A DNA stretch of 34,927 nt from Opitutia bacterium. GTDB lineage: Bacteria > Verrucomicrobiota > Verrucomicrobiia > Opitutales > JABJCN01. The translations under genes and the position numbers were made by a program. Shown in pieces: positions 15,830-25,392 of this stretch (its first letter is position 1; every line of letters begins with the position of its first letter). The stretch covers positions 1-34,927 of the forward strand of contig JABJCN010000164.1 of NCBI GenBank assembly GCA_018668635.1. Direction: 5' to 3'. Under the pieces are notes generated by a model. That model worked only from the letters and a program-made list of their open reading frames with translations, had not been told where the DNA came from and did not search any database.

Positions 15830-18379
15830 TCAAAAAAGTTCCATTTGCTCGGGGTCCTCATCCGTGCCCCCCCCGCTCCCCTGCTTACTCTTACGCTTTT
15901 TTAATTGTCTGTTTTCCACCTGCTCGTTTTCCAAATGCTCGAGTATTGACTTGGCCCTTTCCAATACCGCATCAGGAAGGCCCGCCAATCTGGCCACCTG
16001 AATGCCATAGGAACGGTCTGCAGCCCCCGCAACAACCTGCCTGATAAAGATAATTTCGTCATTCCACTCCTTGACAGAAACACAGTAATTCCGCAATCGG
16101 GGAAGGGAATCCCTTAACTTTGTCAGCTCATGATAATGGGTGGCAAAAAAAGTTCGGGGCCCCTGTGACCCGGGACCATGAAGATGCTCAATAACGGCCC
16201 AAGCAATACTCAGTCCATCGTAGGTGCTGGTACCCCGTCCGATCTCGTCAAGGATGATGAGGCTACGATTGGTGCTATTGTTCAGGATGTTGGCCGTCTC
16301 ATTCATTTCCACCATGAATGTGGAGTTGCCGCGGGAAAGCTCATCGCTGGCACCCACACGGGAAAAAATCCTATCCACCAGGCCAATTTGGCAAGTCTTG
16401 GCGGGAACCCATGAACCTGTATGCGCCATCAGGGAAATAAGTGCAACCTGACGAATATAAGTTGATTTACCAGCCATGTTGGGTCCGGTCAGCAGAGCAA
16501 TCTGCTCAGAGACAGTATCAAGGGAACAGTCGTTAGGAACAAAGGCATGTGCTCCAGCAAGCCCACCTGTTTCAGCACGCAAAGTCTGTTCCACAACTGG
16601 ATGCCGTCCTTGTTCGATATACAAGCGATCACTGTCATCCATCTCGGGACAACAATAACCCCACTCCCGAGCCAAATGACTCCAACCCGCAAAAAGATCA
16701 ATCTGCGCAAGTACTTCTGCAGTGGCAACAAGTGCAGGAGACTCCTGAAGAATTCCTGTCACAATCTCTTGAAACAACTCCTCTTCACGGCTGTTAGCGC
16801 GTTCCTCGGCGTTGAGTATCTCCTTCTCCTTAATTTTTAATTCCTCGGTATAGAAACGCTCGGCATTGGTCAGTGTCTGCTTGCGGATATAGCCCTCAGG
16901 CACAAGGTGGAGGTTGGATTTACTGATCTCTATAAAATAACCAAATGCACCGTTGTATTTGATCTTTAAATTCTTGATGCCCGTTCGCTCTTGCTCCTGT
17001 GCCTGAAGATTGGCAATCCAGGTTTTGCTCTCACCTCCAAGATTTCTAAGATGGTCCAGATCAACATCATAACCAGAGCGAATATAACCGCCGTCACGCA
17101 CATGTGTGGGTAATTCGTCAGCAATAGAGCGTTGCAGTAAATCAGCCAAGGGGCCAAAGGCATGAAAACGCTGGGCAAGCTTAACCGTCTCCAACCCTCC
17201 GCAATCATGTAACAACCCTGTTATTTCAGGCAACTGCTCAAGGGTATCCCTTATTCCTCCAACCTCTCTGGGGTTCCGCATCCTATTCTGCAGACGGCCC
17301 AGTATACGCAGTACATCACGCACCTTCTGAAGGCTTCCTCGAAGGTCTCTCACAATTCCTGGTTCCTCAACAAACTCAGCAACACAGGTCTGCCTTCGAC
17401 GAATCTCCCCGAGGCTCAACGGTGGCGCGGACAGGTAGCTCTCCAAAAGTCGACCACCGGCTGCGGTAATCGTATTGTCCATGGCCTCCATTAGGCTTCC
17501 TCGACGGGAGTTATCCATGCCCCGAAAAATTTCAAGGCTACGCACCGTCGCAGGGTCAAGGACCAATGATTGGCTAACTTGATACTCCCGGATACGGGCG
17601 AGGTTGCCAGGCCTGGAGCAAAGGGTCTCTTCAGCATAGTACACAAGGGCTCCTGCACAACCGAGGGCAGCATGATCCTGCGCAATACCAAATCCCTGTA
17701 GGTTGAGGACTCCCAGTGTCTCCTGCACAGTAGTTGTTCCCGATACCACATCGAAATGATAGTCTGCCAACCGCGAGACCGGGCGACCATCAAGGAGCCA
17801 TTGTAAAATCTTTGCAGCACCGGCATGATCCACAGCAAAATCATCAATTGAAAAGCATTCCGGAAGCAAAATTTCCCGAGGGCCAATCGATGCAATTACA
17901 GGTAGCAGGTCTTCAGGATTCCCTGCTGCGGAAAGAAGAAATTCCCCGGTTGTCAGATCCAGCCAACTGGCGCAGAACGTACCTTTCCGATAGTCCATCG
18001 CAGCGAGGTAGCTATTTTCATTTTCCGCAAGCTGGCTACCTTCAATGCTCGTACCGGGCGTGATGACCCGAGTGAGTGCGCGCTTGACAAGCTTGCCTGG
18101 TTGAGGCGTCTCAACCTGATCAACAATGGCAACCTTTCGCCCTGCTTTAAGGACCTTCCCGATGTAATTGTCCGCCGCATGGTAGGGAATACCAGCCATC
18201 GGAATGTCATGGCGTTTCGTAAGGGTGATCCCAAGAAGTGAAGCACCATCCTCGGCATCACCCTCAAACATTTCGTAAAAATCACCAAGACGGAAAAGAA
18301 GCAGGGTGTCTGACGGCAATTGATCCCGCATTTCGCGGTATTGCTGCATCATCGGTGTGAGCTTGGATCCCTGAGGCAT
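15830..18379 (-). CDS. mutS: DNA mismatch repair protein MutS
   Basis: This 849-residue ATPase recognises base mismatches and small loops and starts methyl-independent or MutL-dependent repair. The start at 18379 (MPQGSKLTPMMQQY) agrees with the usual MutS N-terminus. The frame is open back to an ATG at 18445 that overlaps the ribF stop as TGATG, which would add 22 hydrophobic residues. The mismatch-reading F-X-E motif is F34-Y-E36 in RLGDFYEMF. The C-terminal ATPase has Walker A at 632-639 (GPNMAGKS) and Walker B at 707-712 (LIILDE), then RGTSTYDG and the ATHYHELT segment. The chain ends in QMELF, a good match to the beta-clamp-binding pentapeptide. It is the last gene of the nusA operon, an unusual place for mutS. 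Confidence 0.97.
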   Translation of the reverse strand: MPQGSKLTPMMQQYREMRDQLPSDTLLLFRLGDFYEMFEGDAEDGASLLGITLTKRHDIPMAGIPYHAADNYIGKVLKAGRKVAIVDQVETPQPGKLVKRALTRVITPGTSIEGSQLAENENSYLAAMDYRKGTFCASWLDLTTGEFLLSAAGNPEDLLPVIASIGPREILLPECFSIDDFAVDHAGAAKILQWLLDGRPVSRLADYHFDVVSGTTTVQETLGVLNLQGFGIAQDHAALGCAGALVYYAEETLCSRPGNLARIREYQVSQSLVLDPATVRSLEIFRGMDNSRRGSLMEAMDNTITAAGGRLLESYLSAPPLSLGEIRRRQTCVAEFVEEPGIVRDLRGSLQKVRDVLRILGRLQNRMRNPREVGGIRDTLEQLPEITGLLHDCGGLETVKLAQRFHAFGPLADLLQRSIADELPTHVRDGGYIRSGYDVDLDHLRNLGGESKTWIANLQAQEQERTGIKNLKIKYNGAFGYFIEISKSNLHLVPEGYIRKQTLTNAERFYTEELKIKEKEILNAEERANSREEELFQEIVTGILQESPALVATAEVLAQIDLFAGWSHLAREWGYCCPEMDDSDRLYIEQGRHPVVEQTLRAETGGLAGAHAFVPNDCSLDTVSEQIALLTGPNMAGKSTYIRQVALISLMAHTGSWVPAKTCQIGLVDRIFSRVGASDELSRGNSTFMVEMNETANILNNSTNRSLIILDEIGRGTSTYDGLSIAWAVIEHLHGPGSQGPRTFFATHYHELTKLRDSLPRLRNYCVSVKEWNDEIIFIRQVVAGAADRSYGIQVARLAGLPDAVLERAKSILEHLENEQVENRQLKKRKSKQGSGGGTDEDPEQMELF

Positions 18380-18444
18380 GAACTGGAAAAGCGAGCGTAT
18401 TAAAAAATTAAGAGGGAGTGATATGGTCACAATGACCAGATCCA

Positions 18445-19383
18445 TCAAGGATCGACAAGAAGTTTTCTTGCGATCTCGACATCCTTTTCAATTCTTTTTG
18501 CAAGCGCCTCCAAGGAGTCAAATTTCAATTCGGGACGAATAAATTCATGAAAGGCAACCTCCATGTGCTCAACCGGGCAAGGTGGAGGGCTCTCCAGCAA
18601 ATGCACCTCCAGACGAGGTTCTGTACACTCTCCCTCAACCGTTGGGCGAATACCATAGTTGGCCACAGCGGTAAAAGATTGGCTACCAAACCCAGGAAAA
18701 ACTGACCGGACAGCATAAACCCCCAGACGAGGTGTCAATTCCGGTGACCAATCCAAATTAAATGTAGGAACCCCGATCTTTGTTCCCAAGCCATCACCAG
18801 GAACAATTCGTCCTTCTGCAATATACGGCCGCCCAAGTAAAAGATTGGCTGGAGCAATTTCCCCGGCACTCACATTCTCACGAATGCGTGTGCTGCTTAT
18901 TGGAATATCGTCCATATCAACACGAAATACAGGCCGGACATCCAAGCCAATCTTGGCTCCTTCAATAGAAAGAAGAGTTGCATCTCCCTCCCGGCCCCGA
19001 CCAAAACGAAAGCCATCACCAACGAAAATAGTCTTCAACGAAGGCAAGGCCTTCTTTAAAAATGAAGGAAATGCATGCGCCGGCATGGATGCAAACTCCG
19101 GCGAGAATTCAATGCAGACAACACTATCAGCACCAGATTCACGAAGAAAGCGCTCCCGCAACCCTCGCCCCATCAGCATTAGCACCGGTTTCTCCGGGCA
19201 AAGGACATGGCTAGGATGGGGCCAAAAGGTTAATACAATGGCCTTACCTCCATCCTTGGTTGCAGTCTGGGCAACCTGCTTAAGGATAGCCTGATGGCCA
19301 AGATGCACCCCATCGAAGATTCCTATAGCCAAATGCAATGGCCCGGTCTCAGATTTCAAATTCTCTAACCCGAGAAAAGCCAC
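18445..19383 (-). CDS. ribF: Bifunctional riboflavin kinase / FAD synthetase
   Basis: This 312-residue enzyme phosphorylates riboflavin to FMN and adenylylates FMN to FAD. The N-terminal nucleotidyltransferase half has the HxGH-type motif in GIFDGVHLGH (21-30), then VGDGFRFGRGREGD and the ISSTRIRE segment. The C-terminal riboflavin kinase half shows GRPYIAEGRIVPGDGLG, GVPTFNL (PTxN motif), YAVRSV and ANYGIRPTV with the conserved Asn-Tyr-Gly. Length is normal. It begins one base after the truB stop (19385) and its stop overlaps a possible mutS ATG. It is a standard member of the nusA-infB-rbfA-truB-ribF order. Confidence 0.96.
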   Translation of the reverse strand: MAFLGLENLKSETGPLHLAIGIFDGVHLGHQAILKQVAQTATKDGGKAIVLTFWPHPSHVLCPEKPVLMLMGRGLRERFLRESGADSVVCIEFSPEFASMPAHAFPSFLKKALPSLKTIFVGDGFRFGRGREGDATLLSIEGAKIGLDVRPVFRVDMDDIPISSTRIRENVSAGEIAPANLLLGRPYIAEGRIVPGDGLGTKIGVPTFNLDWSPELTPRLGVYAVRSVFPGFGSQSFTAVANYGIRPTVEGECTEPRLEVHLLESPPPCPVEHMEVAFHEFIRPELKFDSLEALAKRIEKDVEIARKLLVDP

Positions 19384-19384
19384 G

Positions 19385-20119
19385 TCAGGAAAGCAAGTTG
19401 CTGGGAACTGCCTGATAGGACGGAATCAATTTGGAAACCAATTCTGCATAAGGAAGTTCCTTCAACACCTCGAGCGAATTTGACTCCTCGACCCGAAAGC
19501 GATCAATCGCCGTCCGGCGCAAAGCGGTCAGATGACCTCCACAACCAATCTTTTCCCCGAGGTCGTGTATGATCGTTCGAACGTAAGTACCCTTGCTACA
19601 GCTAAGGGTAAAGTTCGCATTGGGCAAAACAACGTTGCTTAACTCAAAATTTGTAACCCGAACAAAGCGCGGCTCACGCTCGATCGTCTTGCCCTTGCGA
19701 GCGAGTTTGTAAAGTGGCTGACCATCCACTTTCTTGGCGGAAAACATTGGTGGAGTCTGATACTGATCACCGATAAATGTATCGGTAAATCCCTTTAAAC
19801 TGACCTCATCAAGATCCGCAGGAACAGGGGCTTCACTAACCACTTCACCATCCGCATCATGGGAGTCTGTTGCTTGACCGAGATGAAGGGTGCCCTCGTA
19901 CTCCTTGTCGAGGCTCATCAGATACTGGGAAATCTTGGTTGCCTTGCCCACAAGAATAATAAGCAACCCGGTAGCCATGGGGTCGAGTGTCCCGGCATGG
20001 CCAACCTTCTTCATGCGAAAAATACGACGAACACGATCGACAACATCGTGGGAAGTGATTCCGGATGGCTTGTCAACAAGGAGGACACCGGCGGGCTGAT
20101 TCTGTTTTTCCTGACTCAT
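19385..20119 (-). CDS. truB: tRNA pseudouridine(55) synthase TruB
   Basis: This 244-residue enzyme converts U55 in the T loop of tRNAs to pseudouridine. Visible motifs are [17 protein letters not shown] (11-27), the catalytic [11 protein letters not shown] with nucleophile D46, and [19 protein letters not shown]. Later come [21 protein letters not shown] and [15 protein letters not shown]. It is shorter than E. coli TruB (314 residues), and a full C-terminal PUA domain is not evident. Short forms are common in other phyla. The gene overlaps the DHH phosphoesterase gene by 4 nt and is followed at once by ribF, so it is translationally coupled on both sides. Confidence 0.96.
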   Translation of the reverse strand: MSQEKQNQPAGVLLVDKPSGITSHDVVDRVRRIFRMKKVGHAGTLDPMATGLLIILVGKATKISQYLMSLDKEYEGTLHLGQATDSHDADGEVVSEAPVPADLDEVSLKGFTDTFIGDQYQTPPMFSAKKVDGQPLYKLARKGKTIEREPRFVRVTNFELSNVVLPNANFTLSCSKGTYVRTIIHDLGEKIGCGGHLTALRRTAIDRFRVEESNSLEVLKELPYAELVSKLIPSYQAVPSNLLS

Positions 20120-21114
20120 GTATTATTACTGGCGGCATCGATGCTGCCTTTCAATTCCTTAAGTAATTCTGCACGAAAGTTAATGAAATCCCCCTCCGTA
20201 TTAAGCCCAGCAGCAGCAGCATGGCCACCGCCATTGAACTTAGAGGCCACCAAGTCCAGACGATACTTCGTACCCTTCCCGCGAAGACTGCCCTTGATTA
20301 TTCCATTACGATCCTCAATCAAGGCACCGATCTCAACCCCCTCGATGGAGCGCGCATAGTCAACAACCCCCTCCAAATCCTCAGGAGTGGCACCGGTTTC
20401 CTCGTAATCATCACCACAAATAAAACCGATACAAATCTTCCCATCACACTCCAGCTTCATGCTGTCAAAAAAACGTTGAAGCAACTTGATGCGGGCAAAA
20501 CTTTCCTGCTCATATAGACGATTGGCGGCAACAGCTGGGGTTGCACCACATTCACATAGAAGCTTGCTGAGTTCAAAAAGGCGGGGATAGTCTGCAGGGT
20601 AACGATATTGACCGGAGTCAGTGGCGATCCCTATATATAGAGCCTGTGCGGTAATTGCATCGACCTCCAACCCAAGGTCGAAGAATATTCCGGCAAGGAT
20701 TTCCGCCGTGGCACAAGTGTCATCCAGAACAATGTTGTTAGCGGCAAAATATGTATTGGAAATATGATGATCAATGTTGAGCAAAGGATGGGGAAAGACC
20801 ACTGAAAGATCAGGCCCTACCCGAGCCAGGTCCGCACAATCCGTCGTAACTGCCTCGTGCCCATCAGCCTGAAAGTCCTTAAAATGGAAAAAGGGGGTGT
20901 CGCCGATGAAAGACTCTAGAACGCGTGTGGACGAATCATGATTCACCGCAACAGCGTCCACCCCATTCTGCATCAGGACTCGGCAGAGAGCCACCTGTGA
21001 ACCGATGCAGTCACCATCTGGCCTCCGGTGCCCGAGCACAGCGATCTTGTGTGTCTTAAGTTCACCTTCAATGACATTTTGAAAGGCTTGAGATGCTTCA
21101 GGAAAATATTTCAT
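20116..21114 (-). CDS. DHH/DHHA1 phosphoesterase, NrnA-like (nanoRNase / pAp phosphatase)
   Basis: This 332-residue protein belongs to the DHH superfamily of Mn-dependent phosphoesterases. The N-terminal domain shows [13 protein letters not shown] with H29, D33 and D35, TDCAD (91-95), the DHH signature in NIDHHISN (113-120), and [11 protein letters not shown]. The C-terminal DHHA1 substrate-binding domain ends in GGGHAAAAG. NrnA-type members degrade 2-5 nt RNA fragments and remove the 3' phosphate from pAp. That activity is inferred from the family. The gene lies 3 nt after rbfA and overlaps truB by 4 nt. This rbfA-DHH-truB order is seen in many bacteria, consistent with a role in RNA turnover. 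Confidence 0.9.
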   Translation of the reverse strand: MKYFPEASQAFQNVIEGELKTHKIAVLGHRRPDGDCIGSQVALCRVLMQNGVDAVAVNHDSSTRVLESFIGDTPFFHFKDFQADGHEAVTTDCADLARVGPDLSVVFPHPLLNIDHHISNTYFAANNIVLDDTCATAEILAGIFFDLGLEVDAITAQALYIGIATDSGQYRYPADYPRLFELSKLLCECGATPAVAANRLYEQESFARIKLLQRFFDSMKLECDGKICIGFICGDDYEETGATPEDLEGVVDYARSIEGVEIGALIEDRNGIIKGSLRGKGTKYRLDLVASKFNGGGHAAAAGLNTEGDFINFRAELLKELKGSIDAASNNT

Positions 21115-21117
21115 GAT

Positions 21118-21471
21118 TCATTCATTTGGTTCAGATTCTTCATCCAGATGTTCAAGAAGTTCCAAGACGCGATGCCCCTCCTCAAGGGAATCATCATAAC
21201 GGTAAGTAAGTCGGGGGAAATATTTAAGGATCACTCGTCGGGGCAGTTCCCGGGCAATCTCGTCCTGAACACGACGAAGAAACCCTTCCGCTTCAAGTTT
21301 CCTTTGGTCATCTCCGAGAACGGAGTAACGAACGGTTCCAACACGAAGGTCCGGTGAGACATCAACGCCAACGATGGTAATATAGACAGCCTCGGAACGA
21401 TAGCGAGTGTGTAAAAATTCACTGACCTCTCGCTTGAGCAATTCGTCGACCCGGATTTTACGCTTGGCCAT
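21118..21471 (-). CDS. rbfA: Ribosome-binding factor A
   Basis: This 117-residue protein (from ATG 21471, MAKRKIRVDELL) helps mature the 16S rRNA 5' end in the 30S subunit. It has the compact KH-like RbfA fold pattern: VDELLKREVSEFL, then YITIVGVDVSPDLRVGTVRYSVLG, REL PRRVILKYFPRLTYRYDDSLEEG (cited in parts). The D-S-x-x-E-G ending is typical. A start at 21513 is open but adds 14 non-conserved residues. The chosen ATG has a Shine-Dalgarno-like AGGTG (21480-21484) 8 nt upstream, one of the few in this window. It follows infB by 62 nt. Confidence 0.93.
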   Translation of the reverse strand: MAKRKIRVDELLKREVSEFLHTRYRSEAVYITIVGVDVSPDLRVGTVRYSVLGDDQRKLEAEGFLRRVQDEIARELPRRVILKYFPRLTYRYDDSLEEGHRVLELLEHLDEESEPNE

Positions 21472-21533
21472 TAGTGTAACACCTAATTTGATGCATTTAC
21501 CCTGCAGATACAAGGATGGCGGAATGGTCTACG

Positions 21534-23912
21534 TCAGAGAGATGGGCGAATTTTTTCAATCTCAATACACTCGATGAGATCGCCTTCCTCGTAGGCATTG
21601 AATCCTGCAAGACGCATTCCACACTCGTAACCGGCCTTTACCTCGTTCACATCATCTTTGAAACGCTTGAGGGTCTCCACCCTGCTTTCAATAACAACCT
21701 TCCCTTTGCGAACAAGGCGAGCCTTTCTGTCGCGATGGATTCGGCCTTCAGTAACCATACAGCCAGCAACAGTGAGAGACTTGCCAACTGGAAAGACTTG
21801 GCGAACCTCGGCTCCACCGATCTTCTTCTCACTGAGTTCCGGATCCAATAGCTCCGCCATTGCATCTGTCACAAGGTCGATCATTTCATAGATTATATTG
21901 TTCTGATAGATATCTACACCATGATGTTTGGCTTGGCCTCGAACTCCATTTTCCATACCAGTACTAAAGCCAAGAATTATGGCACCAGCAGTTTGTGCGA
22001 CCTCCACATCGGACTTGGAAATCTGGCCAACATCAGCATTGATGATTTTCATCTCAACTTTCTCGCTGGAAATATCAGACAATGAAGAACAAAGAGCTTC
22101 GACCGACCCACGAACATCGGCGCGAACAATGACTCGAAGAGTCTTCCGCTGGGTGCTCTCAATGGCCTCGAAGAGACTCTCAAGTGTCGCTTCTGAGGCA
22201 ACTTCCCCACCCGCAAGTAAACTACCGGCATTCTTCTTTAGGCTTTCAATAAATTCGTCAACTTCCCGTCGGGCAGCCTTCTCATTCTTAACTTGATGGA
22301 AAGTAGTTCCTGCTTCCGGTGCTTCAGACCAACCAATGACCTTGACCGGACTGGAAGGACCAGCTTCCTTAAGATTTTCTCCTCGATCATCAATGATTGC
22401 GCGAACCTTGCAATAGCAACCTCCGCAAAGCAGGACAGCACCTACTTTTAAGGTGCCTGACTGTAAAATAATGGATGCCGTGGGGCCGCGGCCCTGCTCG
22501 ATCTGTGATTCCAGTACAACCCCCTCAACCTTGGCCATTGGGGAAGCCCGTAGCTCCATGACCTCAGCCTGAAGAAGGATCATCTCCAGCACTTCGTTGA
22601 TCCCATCACCCTTCAGCGCAGAAATATTCACGGCTATTGTTTGCCCTCCCCAGTCTTCCGCCTGAATTCCCTTCTCCTGCATCTGCGTGCGAACCTTATC
22701 CGGGTTGGCTCCCTTCACGTCACACTTGTTTATGGCAACAATGATGTCCACCTGAGCCTTCTGTGCAAACTTGAGCGCCTCCTCGGTCTGGGGCATGAAC
22801 CCATCGTCTGCAGCCACCACGAGTATGGCAATATCTGTCACATTGGCCCCCCGTTCACGCATCTTTGAAAAAGCGGCGTGCCCAGGAGTATCAATAAACG
22901 AAATCTTTTTGCCCTTGTGTTCGACTTGATAGGCAGCGACATGCTGGGTGATGCCGCCGGCCTCTCCATCAGCCACCTTGGCGTTGCGGATGGTATCAAG
23001 CAACGTGGTCTTTCCATGATCGACATGCCCAAGGATGCAGACCACAGGGGGCCGTTCCTCCATGGATTCGGCAACCTCCTTGGCCTCCTTTTCCTTTTTC
23101 TCCTTCTTGGCCACCGCCGGGTCCATTTTCTCCCCACGGTGGCGGATATCCAATTGGAACCCATGCTTTTCCGCGATCAACTGGGCCACAGACTCCTCCA
23201 GGACTTGATTCATGGAGCCGAAGATATCCATCTTCATAAGCTCAGAAATCAACTTGAAAGGTTTCATGCCCAACTGGACGGCAAAATCACGAACCACAAT
23301 TGGGGGCTTTAATTCAATTATCTTGCTCCCGTCTTCAGCGGTCCTTGGTTCTGCTACAATCTCGTTATCGTCCGGCAAGTCTGGGGCAACTGGTCTTGGC
23401 GCAGCTCCAGCAGGTGCAGGCTTTGCCTCCTCCGCAGGGGGAGGAGTCGGTGCAGGACCAGCAACAGGCGGGGGAGATTTTGGTGCGGCCTCGGGCTCGG
23501 GAGGGTTAGGCTTGACCGGTGGTGCAACCTGTCTCGGACCAATAACTCGCTCCTTGGGCACGACAGGCGCGGGTTTCCCTTCTGCCTCCTGTTTCTTCCT
23601 TCGCTCCTCCACAACCTCTTCAGCAGATTTCACCTGGGCTGCAGCAGGGAGGAAGCTACCTGATGAGGCAGGCTTTGCGGCCCTAGTTTCATTTGCATCG
23701 TCACGATCAGATGAAGAAGACTCTTTGACAACCGGTTCGGACTCTGAAACATCCGGTTCCTTCATGAGTTCCTCGCGTAGAGCTTGGGCGGAAATGTTGT
23801 CGATGGTACTCGATACCGTCTTTACATTATGGCCTCGTTCCTGAAGAAGCAACATAAGCTCCTTATTTTCCATCCCAATTTCCTTGGCAAGGGTGTGGAT
23901 GCGAACAGCCAT
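21534..23912 (-). CDS. infB: Translation initiation factor IF-2
   Basis: This 792-residue GTPase places initiator fMet-tRNA on the 30S subunit and promotes subunit joining. The N-terminal IF2_N module (1-50, [18 protein letters not shown]) is followed by a Pro/Ala/Glu-rich linker (about 60-200). A second IF2_N-like segment lies at 205-255. The G domain starts near 288, with G1 GHVDHGKT (295-302), then G3 DTPGHAAF, G4 NKCD and G5 SALKG. Domains II to IV follow, including the C2 fMet-tRNA-binding part ending in [18 protein letters not shown]. Complete and of normal length. It lies 46 nt after nusA and before rbfA. Confidence 0.98.
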   Translation of the reverse strand: MAVRIHTLAKEIGMENKELMLLLQERGHNVKTVSSTIDNISAQALREELMKEPDVSESEPVVKESSSSDRDDANETRAAKPASSGSFLPAAAQVKSAEEVVEERRKKQEAEGKPAPVVPKERVIGPRQVAPPVKPNPPEPEAAPKSPPPVAGPAPTPPPAEEAKPAPAGAAPRPVAPDLPDDNEIVAEPRTAEDGSKIIELKPPIVVRDFAVQLGMKPFKLISELMKMDIFGSMNQVLEESVAQLIAEKHGFQLDIRHRGEKMDPAVAKKEKKEKEAKEVAESMEERPPVVCILGHVDHGKTTLLDTIRNAKVADGEAGGITQHVAAYQVEHKGKKISFIDTPGHAAFSKMRERGANVTDIAILVVAADDGFMPQTEEALKFAQKAQVDIIVAINKCDVKGANPDKVRTQMQEKGIQAEDWGGQTIAVNISALKGDGINEVLEMILLQAEVMELRASPMAKVEGVVLESQIEQGRGPTASIILQSGTLKVGAVLLCGGCYCKVRAIIDDRGENLKEAGPSSPVKVIGWSEAPEAGTTFHQVKNEKAARREVDEFIESLKKNAGSLLAGGEVASEATLESLFEAIESTQRKTLRVIVRADVRGSVEALCSSLSDISSEKVEMKIINADVGQISKSDVEVAQTAGAIILGFSTGMENGVRGQAKHHGVDIYQNNIIYEMIDLVTDAMAELLDPELSEKKIGGAEVRQVFPVGKSLTVAGCMVTEGRIHRDRKARLVRKGKVVIESRVETLKRFKDDVNEVKAGYECGMRLAGFNAYEEGDLIECIEIEKIRPSL

Positions 23913-23958
23913 ATCAAATACTTGGTGTGTGAGTTAATGAATAGTTGAAGATGAGCGG

Positions 23959-25224
23959 TTAACCACTGGCAGGGGAACTACGCGTAGACTGAAATTCCAA
24001 GACAGCGCCCAGGACCATATCTGCATCCTCTTGTGTAAAGCCAGCATCAACAAGATCTGAAGCAGTAACACCTTCAAATGCATCAGGGCTATTGATTCCG
24101 ATCGCCACAAGTTGCTCTGCCTGCGAGGCAGTAATCCCCTGGATCTGGTGTAGTCCTTCAACTGCACGAGCCAAACGTTGCTCAAAGCCAACCCCCCCGG
24201 TCTCCTCCTTCGCAATATTCAACCTCCAACCCATCAGCTTTGAAGTCAGCTTTGCATTTTGGCCACGCCGGCCAATGGCAAGGGCCATGTCCTCGTCTGC
24301 AATCTCAAAATGAATACGTTTGTCCCTCTCTTCAACTTTGACATTTTTCGGGACAACAGGCTTGAGGGCCTCCTCCAGAAATTTTAATGTATCTGGGTAG
24401 TATCGAATAATATCGATCTTCTCACCGCCAAGTTCTCTAACGATAGTTTTGACTCGAGCTCCGCGAGCACCAACGCAGGCACCAACAGGATCAACCTTGG
24501 GATCATTGCTGGTTACGGCAATCTTGGTGCGATAACCAGGTTCCCGTGCCATGTGCTCAATTACAACCGTACCATCCTTGACCTCAGTCACCTCCATCTC
24601 GAAAAGACGATGAACAAAACGAATATTGGATCGACTCAGTATCAGCTCGGGACCGCGATTGGCAATATCCAGATCAAGTAGCAGGCAACGGATCGGCTCT
24701 CCAGGAGAATAATCTTCACCGGGAACCCTTTCTCGATTAGGGAGTATGGCCTCAGCCTTACCTACCTCAATAACCAAGTCGCCTTTCTCACGCCGACGCA
24801 CGATCCCGGAAACCACCTGGCCCACCTGGTCCTTGTAGTCTTCGTGGACGCGTTCCTTTTCAAATTGGCGAATACGTTGCATGATAGCCTGACGTGCAGT
24901 CTGGGCTGCTATGCGACCCAAGGCACCGGGATCAATCTCCTTCTCCACGAACTGGCCGACACGAGGATTATCAAGGAACTCGGTAGCCTTTTCAATATGG
25001 ATTTGAGTTTTCGGGTCAGATAAGGAATCAACCACTTCCAATAGAATCCACGCGCTGACAACGCCTGTCTTTGGGTCGATCTCGATACGTAACTCCTGCC
25101 CCGCATTGATGCTCTTCTGGGCAGCAGTGACAAGGGCACTCGAGATCGTAGAGATCATGTCCGCACGGTCGATCCCCTTCTCTTTTTCCATGTATTCGAG
25201 GATGGAAAGAATTTCGCTGCTCAT
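23959..25224 (-). CDS. nusA: Transcription elongation/termination factor NusA
   Basis: This 421-residue protein binds RNA polymerase and nascent RNA and modulates pausing, termination and antitermination. Order of domains: polymerase-binding N-terminal domain (1-125), S1 domain (about 130-200, [19 protein letters not shown]), and the KH1/KH2 pair (about 200-345). In the KH part are [19 protein letters not shown] and [19 protein letters not shown], with the G-R-x-G loops. A C-terminal helical repeat (about 355-412, [20 protein letters not shown]) resembles one acidic-repeat/HhH unit. It opens the translation operon. rimP, which usually precedes nusA, is absent here. An intrinsic terminator ends 26 nt before its ATG, suggesting leader control. 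Confidence 0.97.
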   Translation of the reverse strand: MSSEILSILEYMEKEKGIDRADMISTISSALVTAAQKSINAGQELRIEIDPKTGVVSAWILLEVVDSLSDPKTQIHIEKATEFLDNPRVGQFVEKEIDPGALGRIAAQTARQAIMQRIRQFEKERVHEDYKDQVGQVVSGIVRRREKGDLVIEVGKAEAILPNRERVPGEDYSPGEPIRCLLLDLDIANRGPELILSRSNIRFVHRLFEMEVTEVKDGTVVIEHMAREPGYRTKIAVTSNDPKVDPVGACVGARGARVKTIVRELGGEKIDIIRYYPDTLKFLEEALKPVVPKNVKVEERDKRIHFEIADEDMALAIGRRGQNAKLTSKLMGWRLNIAKEETGGVGFEQRLARAVEGLHQIQGITASQAEQLVAIGINSPDAFEGVTASDLVDAGFTQEDADMVLGAVLEFQSTRSSPASG

Positions 25225-25250
25225 GACTTGTCTGGAATTGGTCTATAGAT

Positions 25251-25274
25251 AAAAAAAGCGGGCCGAAACCCGCT
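25251..25274 (-). terminator. Intrinsic terminator in the nusA leader / after DUF2851 gene
   Basis: On the minus strand AGCGGG (25269-25274) and CCCGCT (25257-25262) form a GC-rich 6-bp stem with a 6-nt loop. A run of seven T follows (25251-25257, sharing one base with the stem). This is a textbook Rho-independent terminator. It stands 118 nt after the DUF2851 stop and only 26 nt before the nusA ATG. That leaves little room for a separate nusA promoter downstream of it, so it may act as an attenuator rather than only ending the upstream transcript. Confidence 0.85.
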
Positions 25275-25392
25275 ATCCATCTTGGGATAATTTCAGGATT
25301 AATAAAATTGTGGAATGGAGAAAAATGAGAGAAAAACACCGCTTGTCAAGAGTTTGGGACAACCAGCTAAAAGGCAGTCAACAGGGAGGGAT

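Noticed and set aside
21514-21545. tRNA-like stretch (GGCGGAATGGTCTACG) resembling the D arm of tRNA-Leu/Ser
   Set aside because: No anticodon arm, T arm or matching acceptor strand follows, and the stretch runs into the 3' end of infB.
23212-23844. 210-residue frame on the plus strand opposite infB
   Set aside because: It is the complement of the Pro/Ala-rich IF-2 linker and gives a Gly/Ala/Ser-rich artefact.
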